DNA of 6,885 bases from Candidatus Fermentibacterota bacterium (GCA_022703195.1 JAKLEF010000102.1:1-6885); one strand, 5' to 3'; shown: positions 1 through 6,485, numbered from the stretch's first letter. A program made the numbers and translations. The notes: generated by a model not told the origin, from the letters alone.

Positions 1-737
1 GACAGCGGATCCTCGAGGGTCTCTCCCGGGCCAAGCGGCACCGGCATGGGCCCCCACGGGCCCATCCATGGCTTGAATCTCCGGTTCGTCAGGGCTTCCG
101 CGAGGATCTCCGCGATCCCGGCAGGGTCGGTTCCCGCTGCGGAGGCCTCGGCCAGCATGGCCGAGGCGGTCTGCGGCCCGACGCCCTCCAGGAGCGTGTA
201 TATCGGCCGGGGCGAGGTCGCGCCGGAGAGGACCGCAGCCGCCTCGCGCGAGCCCCATTCCGAGGGCGGGAGCCCCGAAGGGGGCGGAGGAGCGTAGATC
301 CCCCCCGGAGCTATCGTGCGGAACCGGCTCATCGTCCTGGTGACGATCCTCGTGCAGGCCAGTATCCTGTCGTCGCCGTCGCGTGTGAGCACGACATTCG
401 CATTCCTGCCGGCCGCCTCGAACCTGAGGGTCATGGCCGAGGACCTGTAGGCCTTCTCCTTCTTCAGGCGGAAGAGGAGGAGCCTGTCGGAGCCGTGCTG
501 CGAGACGCCCGCCAGCACGCATCCCGAGAGAAGGGAGTCCCACGGTTCCGTTCCGGCCATCGGAGAGCCGGGTTCGATCGAGACGCTCTGGTTCTCCGGT
601 GAGGCGGACAGGACCAGGCGGCCCCTCCCCCCGGAGAGCCCCAGCACCACCCGGCCGTCGCGGCCTGCGCCGGCAGACGCCGTCCCGGCGCCCGAAAGGA
701 GCTCATCGAGCCTCCCGGCCACCACCGCGTAGAACAC
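1..737 (-). CDS. rqcH: RqcH / NFACT-family ribosome quality control protein (FbpA-like), N-terminal part, runs off the left edge
   Basis: The minus strand is open from a TAG near 818 to the window edge. From the GTG at 737 it gives 245 codons without a stop. The translation follows the NFACT-N (fibronectin-binding protein A-like) domain in order: FYAVVAGRLDELLSG at the N-terminus, LVLSASPENQSVSI at 42-54, GSDRLLLF at 82-89, GRNANVVL (matching the family GRHSNIIL), then MSRFRTIAPGGIYAPPPP and a helix-hairpin-helix-like segment, YTLLEGVGPQTASAMLAEA. The Asp-Arg pair at 84-85 aligns with the DR motif needed for alanine tailing in known RqcH proteins. The family binds obstructed 50S subunits carrying peptidyl-tRNA and recruits tRNA-Ala to add C-terminal alanine tails. 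The middle (coiled-coil) and C-terminal NFACT-R domains would lie beyond the edge. The start is uncertain: GTG 737 is the only standard in-frame start, but the conserved SLDG precedes it, so the true start may be CTG 746, or ATG 756 with a one-base shift. The gene is divergent from the yicC operon. Confidence 0.85.
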   Translation of the reverse strand, partial: MFYAVVAGRLDELLSGAGTASAGAGRDGRVVLGLSGGRGRLVLSASPENQSVSIEPGSPMAGTEPWDSLLSGCVLAGVSQHGSDRLLLFRLKKEKAYRSSAMTLRFEAAGRNANVVLTRDGDDRILACTRIVTRTMSRFRTIAPGGIYAPPPPSGLPPSEWGSREAAAVLSGATSPRPIYTLLEGVGPQTASAMLAEASAAGTDPAGIAEILAEALTNRRFKPWMGPWGPMPVPLGPGETLEDPL

Positions 738-774
738 ACCGTCCAGACTGTACCATCCTCTCCCGTGAATCGGG

Positions 775-780
775 TAGAAT
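775..780 (+). promoter_or_regulatory. Candidate -10 box for the yicC-gmk/coaB-udg-dnaB-radA operon
   Basis: TAGAAT differs from TATAAT at one position. It lies about 46 nt before the yicC ATG, which predicts a transcript start near 787 and a leader of roughly 25-35 nt. No good TTGACA-like -35 is visible at the expected distance. All later genes on this strand are packed too tightly for obvious promoters of their own, so this would be the main operon promoter if real. Confidence 0.35.
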
Positions 781-783
781 ATA
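778..783 (-). promoter_or_regulatory. Candidate -10 box for rqcH
   Basis: On the minus strand this reads TATATT, one mismatch from TATAAT, in the only AT-rich patch of a very GC-rich spacer. Transcription would start near 771, leaving a leader of about 25-35 nt before the possible rqcH starts. I see no convincing -35 box about 17 bp upstream. It overlaps the plus-strand box at 775-780. This is a motif match and inference only. Confidence 0.35.
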
Positions 784-800
784 CCGACTGGCCCTTCACT

Positions 801-808
801 GGAGGTGA
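801..808 (+). promoter_or_regulatory. Strong Shine-Dalgarno for yicC that bears on the start choice
   Basis: GGAGGTGA is a near-perfect anti-16S match. GGAGG (801-805) ends 15 nt before ATG 821, which is long, but only 6 nt before the in-frame CTG at 812-814, which is ideal spacing. Starting at CTG would give the N-terminus M-E-S-MTGFG, resembling the short extension before MTGFG seen in many YicC/YloC proteins. Confidence 0.6.
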
Positions 809-820
809 CCCCTGGAATCT

Positions 821-1684
821 ATGACGGGATTCGGCAGGGCCGGCGCGGATGCCGGTCCGGCCAGACTCTCCGCCGAGGCGCGGAGCGTTAATCAGAAGGG
901 TCTCAACATACTCGTGAGCCTGCCGGAACAGCTCGCGGCCCTCGAACAGGATGTCCGCGAAGAGGTGAGGCGGAGGTTCTCGCGCGGGAGGATCGAGCTC
1001 AGGCTGACTCTCGGGGTTCCGGCCGGCGCATCGGCCCCCCCTCCCGTGGATGTCGCCCGCGCCGGAGAATTCGCGAAGGCAGCCTCGCTGCTTGCCGGAG
1101 AGTTCGGCATCCCCGCCGGTATCACCGGTGCCGACCTCCTGAGGATGCCCGGAGTCGCAAGGCCCGCCTGGGAGGTGGATCCGCCGGAGGGCCCTGCAGT
1201 CATGGACTGCGTGAAAGCCTGCCTCGACAGCCTCGCCGAGTCGCGAAGGGCGGAGGGTGTGGCCCTCGCGGCCCTTCTATCCGCCAGGCTCGTGAGGATG
1301 AGGGATCTGGCCTCGAAGGTGGCCGGCCTGCAGCAGGAGTCGGTCCCCGCGGCCTTCGAGAGGATGAGGGAGAGGGTGCGCAGGCTTCTCGACGGCGCAG
1401 GGGTGGACGAACAGCGCATGCTCCAGGAGCTGGCCATACTGGCCGACAGGCTGGATGTCGGCGAGGAGCTCGAGAGGCTCGAGTGCCACATCTCCAGTTC
1501 GCTTGCGCTCGCGTCTTCGGACGAGCCCGATGCTGGCCGCCGGCTCGGGTTCCTCCTGCAGGAGCTGCAGCGCGAGATCAACACCCTCGGATCCAAGCTC
1601 GAAACACCCGAGGGCACCATGATCGTCGTGGAGATGAAGAACGAGCTCTCCACGCTCCGGGAGCAGATCGCCAATGTCGAGTGA
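821..1684 (+). CDS. yicC: YicC/YloC-family endoribonuclease
   Basis: A 287-residue protein, the usual length for the family. It opens with MTGFGRAG and has the conserved RSVNQKGLNI segment at 21-30, followed by LPEQLAALEQDVREEVRRR. The C-terminal DUF1732 half contains LADRLDVGEELERLECH at 207-223, then REINTLGSK at 251-259, and ends with EMKNELSTLREQIANVE, all family hallmarks. YicC proteins are metal-dependent, oligomeric cytoplasmic endoribonucleases; the E. coli member has been linked to turnover of the small RNA RyhB. The first ATG is taken as the start, but CTG 812 sits better with the strong Shine-Dalgarno at 801-808. It is the first gene of the operon. Its stop lies 11 nt inside the gmk start region, so translation is probably coupled. 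A yicC-gmk pairing is common in bacteria, which supports both calls. Confidence 0.93.
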   Translation: MTGFGRAGADAGPARLSAEARSVNQKGLNILVSLPEQLAALEQDVREEVRRRFSRGRIELRLTLGVPAGASAPPPVDVARAGEFAKAASLLAGEFGIPAGITGADLLRMPGVARPAWEVDPPEGPAVMDCVKACLDSLAESRRAEGVALAALLSARLVRMRDLASKVAGLQQESVPAAFERMRERVRRLLDGAGVDEQRMLQELAILADRLDVGEELERLECHISSSLALASSDEPDAGRRLGFLLQELQREINTLGSKLETPEGTMIVVEMKNELSTLREQIANVE

Positions 1685-2957
1685 CGCCGGCATGCTTGTG
1701 GTCCTGGCCGGTCCATCCGGCGCAGGCAAGACCACCCTCGCCAGGAGGCTGGTGGAGGAGGTCCCCGGCTTCGAGTTCTCGGTCAGCACCACCACCAGGC
1801 CCCCGAGGGGGGAGGAGCGTGACGGCACCGACTATTTCTTCGTGTCCGACGACCGCTTCGACGAGCTCGTCCGGCTCGGCTACTTCCTCGAGTGGGCCGG
1901 GGTACACGGGCGCCGCTACGGCACCTCCAGGGACTGGGTGTGCGAACGGCTGGCCGCAGGCCGGTCCGTCGTCCTCGACATAGACGTCGTCGGTGCGAGA
2001 AACGTCCGCCGGGCCATCCCCGGCGCCGTGCTCGTGTTCGTGGCGCCTCCCTCCCTCGAGGTCCTCGAAGGGAGGCTGCGCGGCAGGGGGACGGAGTCGG
2101 GGGATCTCCTCGAGGGCCGGATCGATGCAGCCGCCTCCGAGATGCGCTGGGCCGGCGCCTTCGACTACCTGATCGTCAACTCTGACCTCGGGGCGGCAGC
2201 TGCGAGGCTGTCCGCCATCGTGGATGCGGAGTCGGCCAGGATCAGCGCCTGCGGCTATCCCAGACCCGCCGGGTTCTCACCGCTCATCCGGGGTTCGCAT
2301 CGTGAGGAGTGGCGCGGGAGGCGGGTCCTGATCGCCACGGGCCCGACGCGCGAGTACATCGACGAGGTCAGATTCATCTCGAATCGCTCCAGCGGCGTGA
2401 TGGGCTGCGAGCTCGCATCCGCGTTCAGGGCGGCCGGAGCCGCGGTGACGCTTCTCCTGGGTCCGTGCCGGGCCGTGCCGCCCAGGGCTGTCGCTCTGGA
2501 GCGCTTCACGGATTCGAGGGATCTGGCGGGCCTCCTTGGTCGGCTCGCGCGATCCCACGACATCCTCGCCATGCCCGCGGCGGTGGCCGACTTCAGGCCC
2601 TCCCGGAGGGTCACGGGGAAGATGCCCCGCGGCGGGGGGTTCCAGCTCCAGCTCGAAGAGGTGGAGGATGTCTCGGCGTCGGTGTCCGGGCTCTGCCCCC
2701 TGCTCTCCTTCAGCCTCGAGTTCGGAGATCGGGTCCAGGCCATTTCGCGCGCCAGAAGGAAGATGGAGGCCAAGGGGGCCTTCGCGTCGTTCGTGAATGC
2801 GGGCGGGATCGAAGGCAGCGGGATGGACGCCGATGCGAACTCCGGCGTGCTCCTGCTCGAGGGCGGGGGAGCCGTGGACATCCCGCAGGGATCCAAGCGC
2901 TTCGTCGCCGAGTCGATAGTCTCCTCGCTGCCCGTCCCCCCCGGGCGCGGAGCCTGA
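1674..2957 (+). CDS. gmk: Fused guanylate kinase - phosphopantothenate-cysteine ligase (CoaB) protein
   Basis: One uninterrupted 427-codon frame holds two enzymes. Residues 7-187 are guanylate kinase (GMP + ATP to GDP + ADP). The P-loop GPSGAGKTT is at 13-21. The GMP-site residues S38, R42, R45, Y54, E73, Y82, T84 and D104 keep the spacing of the yeast enzyme. The arginine-rich lid is at 134-149 and VNSDL at 168-172. After a linker (about 188-213), residues 214-419 resemble the CoaB half of CoaBC, which joins phosphopantothenate to cysteine using CTP: GRRVLIATGPTREYID at 215-230, SNRSSGVMG at 236-244, MPAAVADFRP at 300-309, a single motif Lys at 316, ARRKMEAKG at 360-368, and N375 in place of the usual VAND. 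There is no CoaC decarboxylase domain and no rpoZ, although both commonly lie between gmk and CoaB. Gmk alone is usually about 200 residues. GGGAG at 1659-1663 serves ATG 1674; the later ATG at 1692 (MLVVLAGPSGAGK) is an alternative start. Confidence 0.9.
   Translation: MSSDAGMLVVLAGPSGAGKTTLARRLVEEVPGFEFSVSTTTRPPRGEERDGTDYFFVSDDRFDELVRLGYFLEWAGVHGRRYGTSRDWVCERLAAGRSVVLDIDVVGARNVRRAIPGAVLVFVAPPSLEVLEGRLRGRGTESGDLLEGRIDAAASEMRWAGAFDYLIVNSDLGAAAARLSAIVDAESARISACGYPRPAGFSPLIRGSHREEWRGRRVLIATGPTREYIDEVRFISNRSSGVMGCELASAFRAAGAAVTLLLGPCRAVPPRAVALERFTDSRDLAGLLGRLARSHDILAMPAAVADFRPSRRVTGKMPRGGGFQLQLEEVEDVSASVSGLCPLLSFSLEFGDRVQAISRARRKMEAKGAFASFVNAGGIEGSGMDADANSGVLLLEGGGAVDIPQGSKRFVAESIVSSLPVPPGRGA
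2313..2939 (+). other. CoaB (DFP) domain portion of the fusion gene
   Basis: This is the part of the fusion, from about residue 214, that matches the CoaB half of CoaBC. The Rossmann-like TGPTREYIDEVRFISNRSSG block and the AAVADFRP block are well kept. Departures from the usual family pattern are V242 where SSGKMG normally has Lys, KMPR instead of the KxKK patch, VEDVSASV where NPDIL is usual, and N375-A-G where NDVS is usual. The fold call is firm; catalytic competence is less certain. Confidence 0.8.
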
Positions 2958-2958
2958 G

Positions 2959-3720
2959 GTGGACCCGCTCTGGGCCGCCATAGGCAGCTTCGGCATCGAG
3001 ACCGTCCATCTCCCGGCAGGCAGGAGGCCTTCCGGCTGGGGCCCGGCGAGCGGCCCGGCGAAAGCCGCAGGCGGAGACACCCCCGCCCCCGTCCGCGCCG
3101 GCGGGCGTAAGGCTGTCGAGAACGGTTCCTCGGCGCTCGACAGCATCGCCGGGGTCCGCGAAAGGCTGGGCTCCTGCGAAGCCTGCCGGCTGTCGAAGAC
3201 CAGGAACAGCATCGTCTTCGGCGAGGGGAACCCCTGCTCGGGCGTGCTCGTCGTCGGCGAAGGCCCGGGGGCCAGCGAGGACGAGACCGGCAGGCCCTTC
3301 GTAGGCAGGGCCGGCCAGCTCCTCGACAGGATACTGGCCTCGGTGGGGCTGGACAGGGAGTGCTGCTACATCGCGAACGTGGTCAAATGCAGGCCCCCGG
3401 CCAACAGAGTGCCCTCCCAGGACGAGGCGGACGCCTGCGCATGGGTGCTCGACGCCCAGATCGAAGCCATCGGACCCGGTGTGATCCTCGCCCTGGGGGC
3501 CACCGCGATGGCGAGGCTGCTGGGATTGAAGTGCCCCCTGGGCCAGGCCCGGGCTGCCGTGCACGACTATCGCGGGATCCCCGTGGTCGTCACGTACCAT
3601 CCGGCGGCGCTGCTCCGCACGGAAGCCCTCAAGAGGCCGGTGTGGGATGACATGAAGAAGCTCCGCCGGCTGATGGACGAAGCCGGCCTTCCCAGGAGGA
3701 CGGGCATAGATGCGGGTTGA
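2959..3720 (+). CDS. Family 4 (UDGa) [4Fe-4S] uracil-DNA glycosylase
   Basis: A 253-residue protein that would remove uracil from DNA at the start of base excision repair. Cluster cysteines are C73 and C76 (CxxC) and C144 and C160; the 16-residue step between the last two matches known UDGa enzymes. The active-site motif GEGPG is at 100-104, followed by GRPFVGRAGQLLD at 111-123. YIANVVKCRPP at 137-147 and the second active-site motif YHPAALLR at 213-220 are also family hallmarks. Residues 20-60 form a Gly/Ala/Pro-rich, probably disordered linker after a short N-terminal segment (DPLWAAIGSFGIETVHLP), a tail that varies within the family. The start is GTG 2959, just 1 nt after the upstream stop, with GGAG at 2949-2952. 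The 3' end overlaps dnaB by 11 nt. Other iron-sulfur UDG families (e.g. family 5) are possible, but the motif set fits family 4 best. Confidence 0.92.
   Translation: MDPLWAAIGSFGIETVHLPAGRRPSGWGPASGPAKAAGGDTPAPVRAGGRKAVENGSSALDSIAGVRERLGSCEACRLSKTRNSIVFGEGNPCSGVLVVGEGPGASEDETGRPFVGRAGQLLDRILASVGLDRECCYIANVVKCRPPANRVPSQDEADACAWVLDAQIEAIGPGVILALGATAMARLLGLKCPLGQARAAVHDYRGIPVVVTYHPAALLRTEALKRPVWDDMKKLRRLMDEAGLPRRTGIDAG
3694..3699 (+). promoter_or_regulatory. Shine-Dalgarno for dnaB inside the end of the glycosylase gene
   Basis: AGGAGG lies 10 nt before ATG 3710, within the coding sequence of the upstream glycosylase. It supports this dnaB start and gives the helicase a strong ribosome site of its own despite the 11-nt overlap. 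Confidence 0.7.
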
Positions 3721-5098
3721 TCCGGATTCCGCCGCTCCCAGGAGTGTCGACGCAGAGCGGGGCGTCCTGGCCGGTGTGATGACCGACCCCGAGATAGCCG
3801 TCGAGGTCTTCGGCCTGCTCACCCCCGAGGACTTCCACGACGCAAGGCATTCGTACGTCTACAGGGCGTGCATGTCCCTCGACTCCAGGAACCGCTACAT
3901 CGATCTGGTGACCGTCGCCGAGGAGCTGGAGAGGCAGAAGTGGCTGGAGCTCTCCGGCGGGATAGACTACCTGACCGGCCTGGCCGACGACATCCCCATC
4001 CTGGCGAGCGTCAGGCAGTATGCCGAGATAGTGCGCGAGAAGTCCATGCTCAGGCGCCTCGGGGCCGCCAGCCGCGAGACCATCCGCGAGATCACCGAAG
4101 GCACCCTCATCGCGGCCGAGATCATAGACAGGGCAGAGAAAAGGGTGTTCGACATCGCAGAGAAGACGGCCGACCAGGACTTCCTCTCCATGGAGGAGCT
4201 GGTCGGTGTCGGCATGAGGGAGTTCGAGAGGGTAAGCCAGTCCGATACCCACATAACGGGTCTCAGTACGGGCTTCGACAGGCTCGACTGGATGACCACC
4301 GGCCTCCATGGCGGCGAGCTGGTGATCATCGCGGCGAGGCCGTCCGTCGGGAAGACGACCCTCGCGATCAACATGGCCCTCAACATCGCCCGGCAGAGCA
4401 GCGACACCGATCGTCAGAGCGGAGACACGGCCCGGCCGCGCGGCGGCGCGGTCTGCTTCTTCAGCCTCGAGATGGCCGGGCGCGAACTGATCAAGAGGAT
4501 CCTGTCCTCGGAATCCAAGGTCGGGATGGACGTGTGGAAGGGCGGGAACATGTCCAGCCAGGCCATGCTCGACTTCACCAATGCCTGCGACTGGCTCTCC
4601 TCGCTGCCCATGTTCGTCAACGAGCGGGCAGGCATCACCTCGCTCGAGCTCCGCGCCAGCGCGAGGAGGCTGCGCAAGAGGTTCGGCCTTTCCGCCGTCT
4701 TCGTCGACTATCTCCAGCTCATGAGAGGGATTGGCGGGGAGGAGAACAGACAGCAGGAGATAGCAAGGATCTCCGGCGACCTGAAGGCGCTCGCCAAGGA
4801 TCTCGACGTTCCGGTGATCGCCCTTTCCCAGCTCTCCAGGCGGGCGGTCTCGCACGAAGGCCCCGCCCGGCTCCCGAGGCTCAGCGACCTGAGGGAGAGC
4901 GGTGCCATCGAGCAGGATGCCGACCTCGTCATCTTCCTGCACGAGGAAGGCGGCGAGGAGGCTTATGCCGACAGGAGCTACCCCCGTGACCGCTCGGTCA
5001 AGCTCGTCATAGGCAAGCAGAGGAACGGCCCCAGGGGCGAGATCGACATGATCTTCCAGACCGAGCTGGGGAGGTTCCTGGAGATGGCGCGGGACTAG
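3710..5098 (+). CDS. dnaB: Replicative DNA helicase DnaB
   Basis: A 462-residue protein of normal length, the hexameric 5'-3' helicase of the replication fork. The N-terminal primase-interacting domain (about 10-110) begins with SVDAERGVLAGVMTDPEIA and includes the LTPEDFHDARHSYVY block. The linker helix region is about 125-180. The RecA-like motor starts near 182 (HITGLSTGFDRLDWMTTGL). Walker A ARPSVGKTT is at 209-217, the FFSLEM segment follows, Walker B with VFVDYLQLM is at 330-338, SQLSRRA lies further on, and the KQRNGPRG region is at 436-443 with arginine-finger candidate R438. A short tandem heptad insertion sits at 228-241, after Walker A. No intein or frameshift is visible. The gene overlaps the glycosylase gene upstream and stops 1 nt before radA, so the three DNA-maintenance genes are probably co-translated. 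Confidence 0.97.
   Translation: MRVDPDSAAPRSVDAERGVLAGVMTDPEIAVEVFGLLTPEDFHDARHSYVYRACMSLDSRNRYIDLVTVAEELERQKWLELSGGIDYLTGLADDIPILASVRQYAEIVREKSMLRRLGAASRETIREITEGTLIAAEIIDRAEKRVFDIAEKTADQDFLSMEELVGVGMREFERVSQSDTHITGLSTGFDRLDWMTTGLHGGELVIIAARPSVGKTTLAINMALNIARQSSDTDRQSGDTARPRGGAVCFFSLEMAGRELIKRILSSESKVGMDVWKGGNMSSQAMLDFTNACDWLSSLPMFVNERAGITSLELRASARRLRKRFGLSAVFVDYLQLMRGIGGEENRQQEIARISGDLKALAKDLDVPVIALSQLSRRAVSHEGPARLPRLSDLRESGAIEQDADLVIFLHEEGGEEAYADRSYPRDRSVKLVIGKQRNGPRGEIDMIFQTELGRFLEMARD
4391..4432 (+). repeat. Two-copy 21-bp in-frame tandem repeat in dnaB
   Basis: Two adjacent 21-bp units (4391-4411 and 4412-4432) match at 15 of 21 positions and encode RQSSDTD then RQSGDTA (residues 228-241). 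They lie in the loop between the Walker A helix and the strand that begins GAVCFFSLEM. The hydrophilic composition suggests a surface loop extended by duplication. Confidence 0.7.
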
Positions 5099-5099
5099 C

Positions 5100-6485
5100 T
5101 TGAAACCACGCCGCAGGACGGCCTTCTTCTGCAGTCAGTGCGGGAACGGCAGCCCTTCCTGGAGCGGCAGGTGCGAAGCCTGCGGCTCCTGGAACACGAT
5201 CGTGGAGGAGCCGGTACAGGAGGGTGCCGGCAGACCCGGGGGCGGATCGGGCAGGAAGGCCGAGGCGGTCCCGATCGACGACATCCCTGCCGGCGACGGA
5301 GAGAGGATCCCCACGGGGATACCCGAGCTGGACAGGGTCCTCGGAGGCGGGCTGTTCAGGGGTTCCATGGCCCTGCTCGGGGGCGAGCCGGGCATAGGCA
5401 AGAGCACGCTGATGCTCCAGCTCTCGCATTTCCTGGCGGCCGCCGGGGAGACGGTGCTCTACGCCACCGCCGAGGAGTCGCCCGGGCAGGTGGCGAACCG
5501 GGCGAGGCGGATCGGGTGTACCGGGAACAGCGTGCTCGTCCTCCCGGCCACCAGGCTCGAGGACATTGAGGACGCGCTCGGGAGGACGGGAGCCGGCATA
5601 CTCGTGGTCGACTCGATACAGACGGTTTATTCCGAAGCTCTGTCGAGCGGCCCGGGATCGGTGGCGCAGGTGCGGCACTGCGCCTCCGAACTGATGAGGC
5701 TGACGAAGCCCGGAGGCAGGACCAGCCTCCTGGTCGGGCACGTCACGAAGGACGGGACCCTGGCCGGTCCCAGGGTGCTGGAGCACCTCGTGGACACCGT
5801 CATGAGCTTCGAGGGTGACTCGAACCGTTCCCACAGGCTCCTGAGGGCGCTCAAGAACCGGTTCGGGCCGTCCAACGAGCTGGGGATCTTCGAGATGACT
5901 CAGCACGGCCTGACGGGCATCGCCGAAGCTTCAGCCTTCTTCCTCGGCAGGAGGCTCGAAGACCTCCCGGGGAGCGTGGTGTGCACCGTGATGGAGGGCA
6001 CAAGGCCCTTCCTGGTCGAGATCCAGGCGCTGACCTCGCCGACCAGGTACGGATTCCCGCAGAGGAGCGCCAACGGCATCGATTCCAGGCGCCTCCCCAT
6101 GCTCCTCGCGGTGCTCGAGAAGCGCTGCGGCCTGGAACTCGGAGCGCAGGACGTGTACGTGAACGTCGCGGGAGGCGCCACTCTCGCAGACCCCGGGGCC
6201 GATCTGGCGATATGCCTCGCAGTGGCCTCGAGCAGGCTCGAGAGATCGCTCCCGGCCGGGCTGGCCGTTGCCGCCGAGGTGGGGCTGGGCGGGGAGCTCC
6301 GTCCCGTATCGGGCTTCGACAGGCGGCTGAGGGAGGCCAGGACACTGGGATTCAACCTCTTCGCAGCGTGCAGAGACGACTGCGCGGAGGAGGACAAGGC
6401 CCTCAGAGGGCATTCGACACTGTGCGGCTGCATCGAGGACATTCTTGCACCTCGGGGGCGCCGCGGAGGGGAAGCGGACTCATGA
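5100..6485 (+). CDS. radA: DNA repair/recombination ATPase RadA (Sms)
   Basis: A 461-residue protein matching RadA in length and order. The N-terminal C4 zinc finger uses C11, C14, C25 and C28 (FFCSQCG and GRCEACGSWNT). The RecA-like core carries Walker A GEPGIGKST at 95-103, Walker B ending at D171 (ILVVDSIQTVYS), and the RadA signature KNRFG at 252-256. The C-terminal Lon-like domain includes DVYVNVAGGATLADPGADLA. RadA is a hexameric DnaB-like motor that promotes branch migration and D-loop extension during recombination and transformation. The start is TTG 5100, 1 nt after the dnaB stop. No ATG or GTG upstream of the zinc finger is in frame, and the finger requires this start. The Shine-Dalgarno is weak (GGG at 5091-5093), which suggests translational coupling to dnaB. 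The stop overlaps the next gene by 4 nt (ATGA). Confidence 0.96.
   Translation: MKPRRRTAFFCSQCGNGSPSWSGRCEACGSWNTIVEEPVQEGAGRPGGGSGRKAEAVPIDDIPAGDGERIPTGIPELDRVLGGGLFRGSMALLGGEPGIGKSTLMLQLSHFLAAAGETVLYATAEESPGQVANRARRIGCTGNSVLVLPATRLEDIEDALGRTGAGILVVDSIQTVYSEALSSGPGSVAQVRHCASELMRLTKPGGRTSLLVGHVTKDGTLAGPRVLEHLVDTVMSFEGDSNRSHRLLRALKNRFGPSNELGIFEMTQHGLTGIAEASAFFLGRRLEDLPGSVVCTVMEGTRPFLVEIQALTSPTRYGFPQRSANGIDSRRLPMLLAVLEKRCGLELGAQDVYVNVAGGATLADPGADLAICLAVASSRLERSLPAGLAVAAEVGLGGELRPVSGFDRRLREARTLGFNLFAACRDDCAEEDKALRGHSTLCGCIEDILAPRGRRGGEADS

Noticed and set aside
46..65. Perfect inverted repeat with 8-bp arms (ATGGGCCC / GGGCCCAT) and a 4-nt loop, a possible terminator or hairpin
   Set aside because: It lies inside the rqcH reading frame, where it encodes the palindromic-looking MGPWGPM, and has no T tract on either side. 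It is likely a by-product of GC-rich Gly/Pro codons.
46..297. Plus-strand open frame of 83 codons
   Set aside because: It is antisense to the well-supported rqcH frame, has low-complexity composition and shows no recognisable domain.
464..799. Minus-strand open frame beginning with an ATG near 799, a possible alternative rqcH start
   Set aside because: It is in a different frame from the NFACT homology, and its Arg/Trp/Ser-rich translation looks like an out-of-frame shadow.
2235..2315. Possibility that the Gmk-CoaB linker hides a remnant of rpoZ
   Set aside because: The linker residues (about 188-213) show no similarity to the omega subunit N-terminus and are too short; the other frames there are Arg-rich shadows.
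2710..3822. Minus-strand open frame spanning the glycosylase region
   Set aside because: It is a shadow of the fusion gene, the glycosylase and dnaB. The composition is Arg/Gly/Ala-rich with no domain signal.
3629..4942. Long minus-strand open frame (437 codons) opposite dnaB
   Set aside because: It is an antisense shadow typical of GC-rich coding DNA. The dnaB strand carries complete family motifs, and the antisense product has none.
6095..6300. Possible active Lon-type protease in the RadA C-terminus
   Set aside because: The Lon-like fold is normal for RadA and lacks the catalytic serine context. It is expected to be a DNA-binding scaffold, not a protease.
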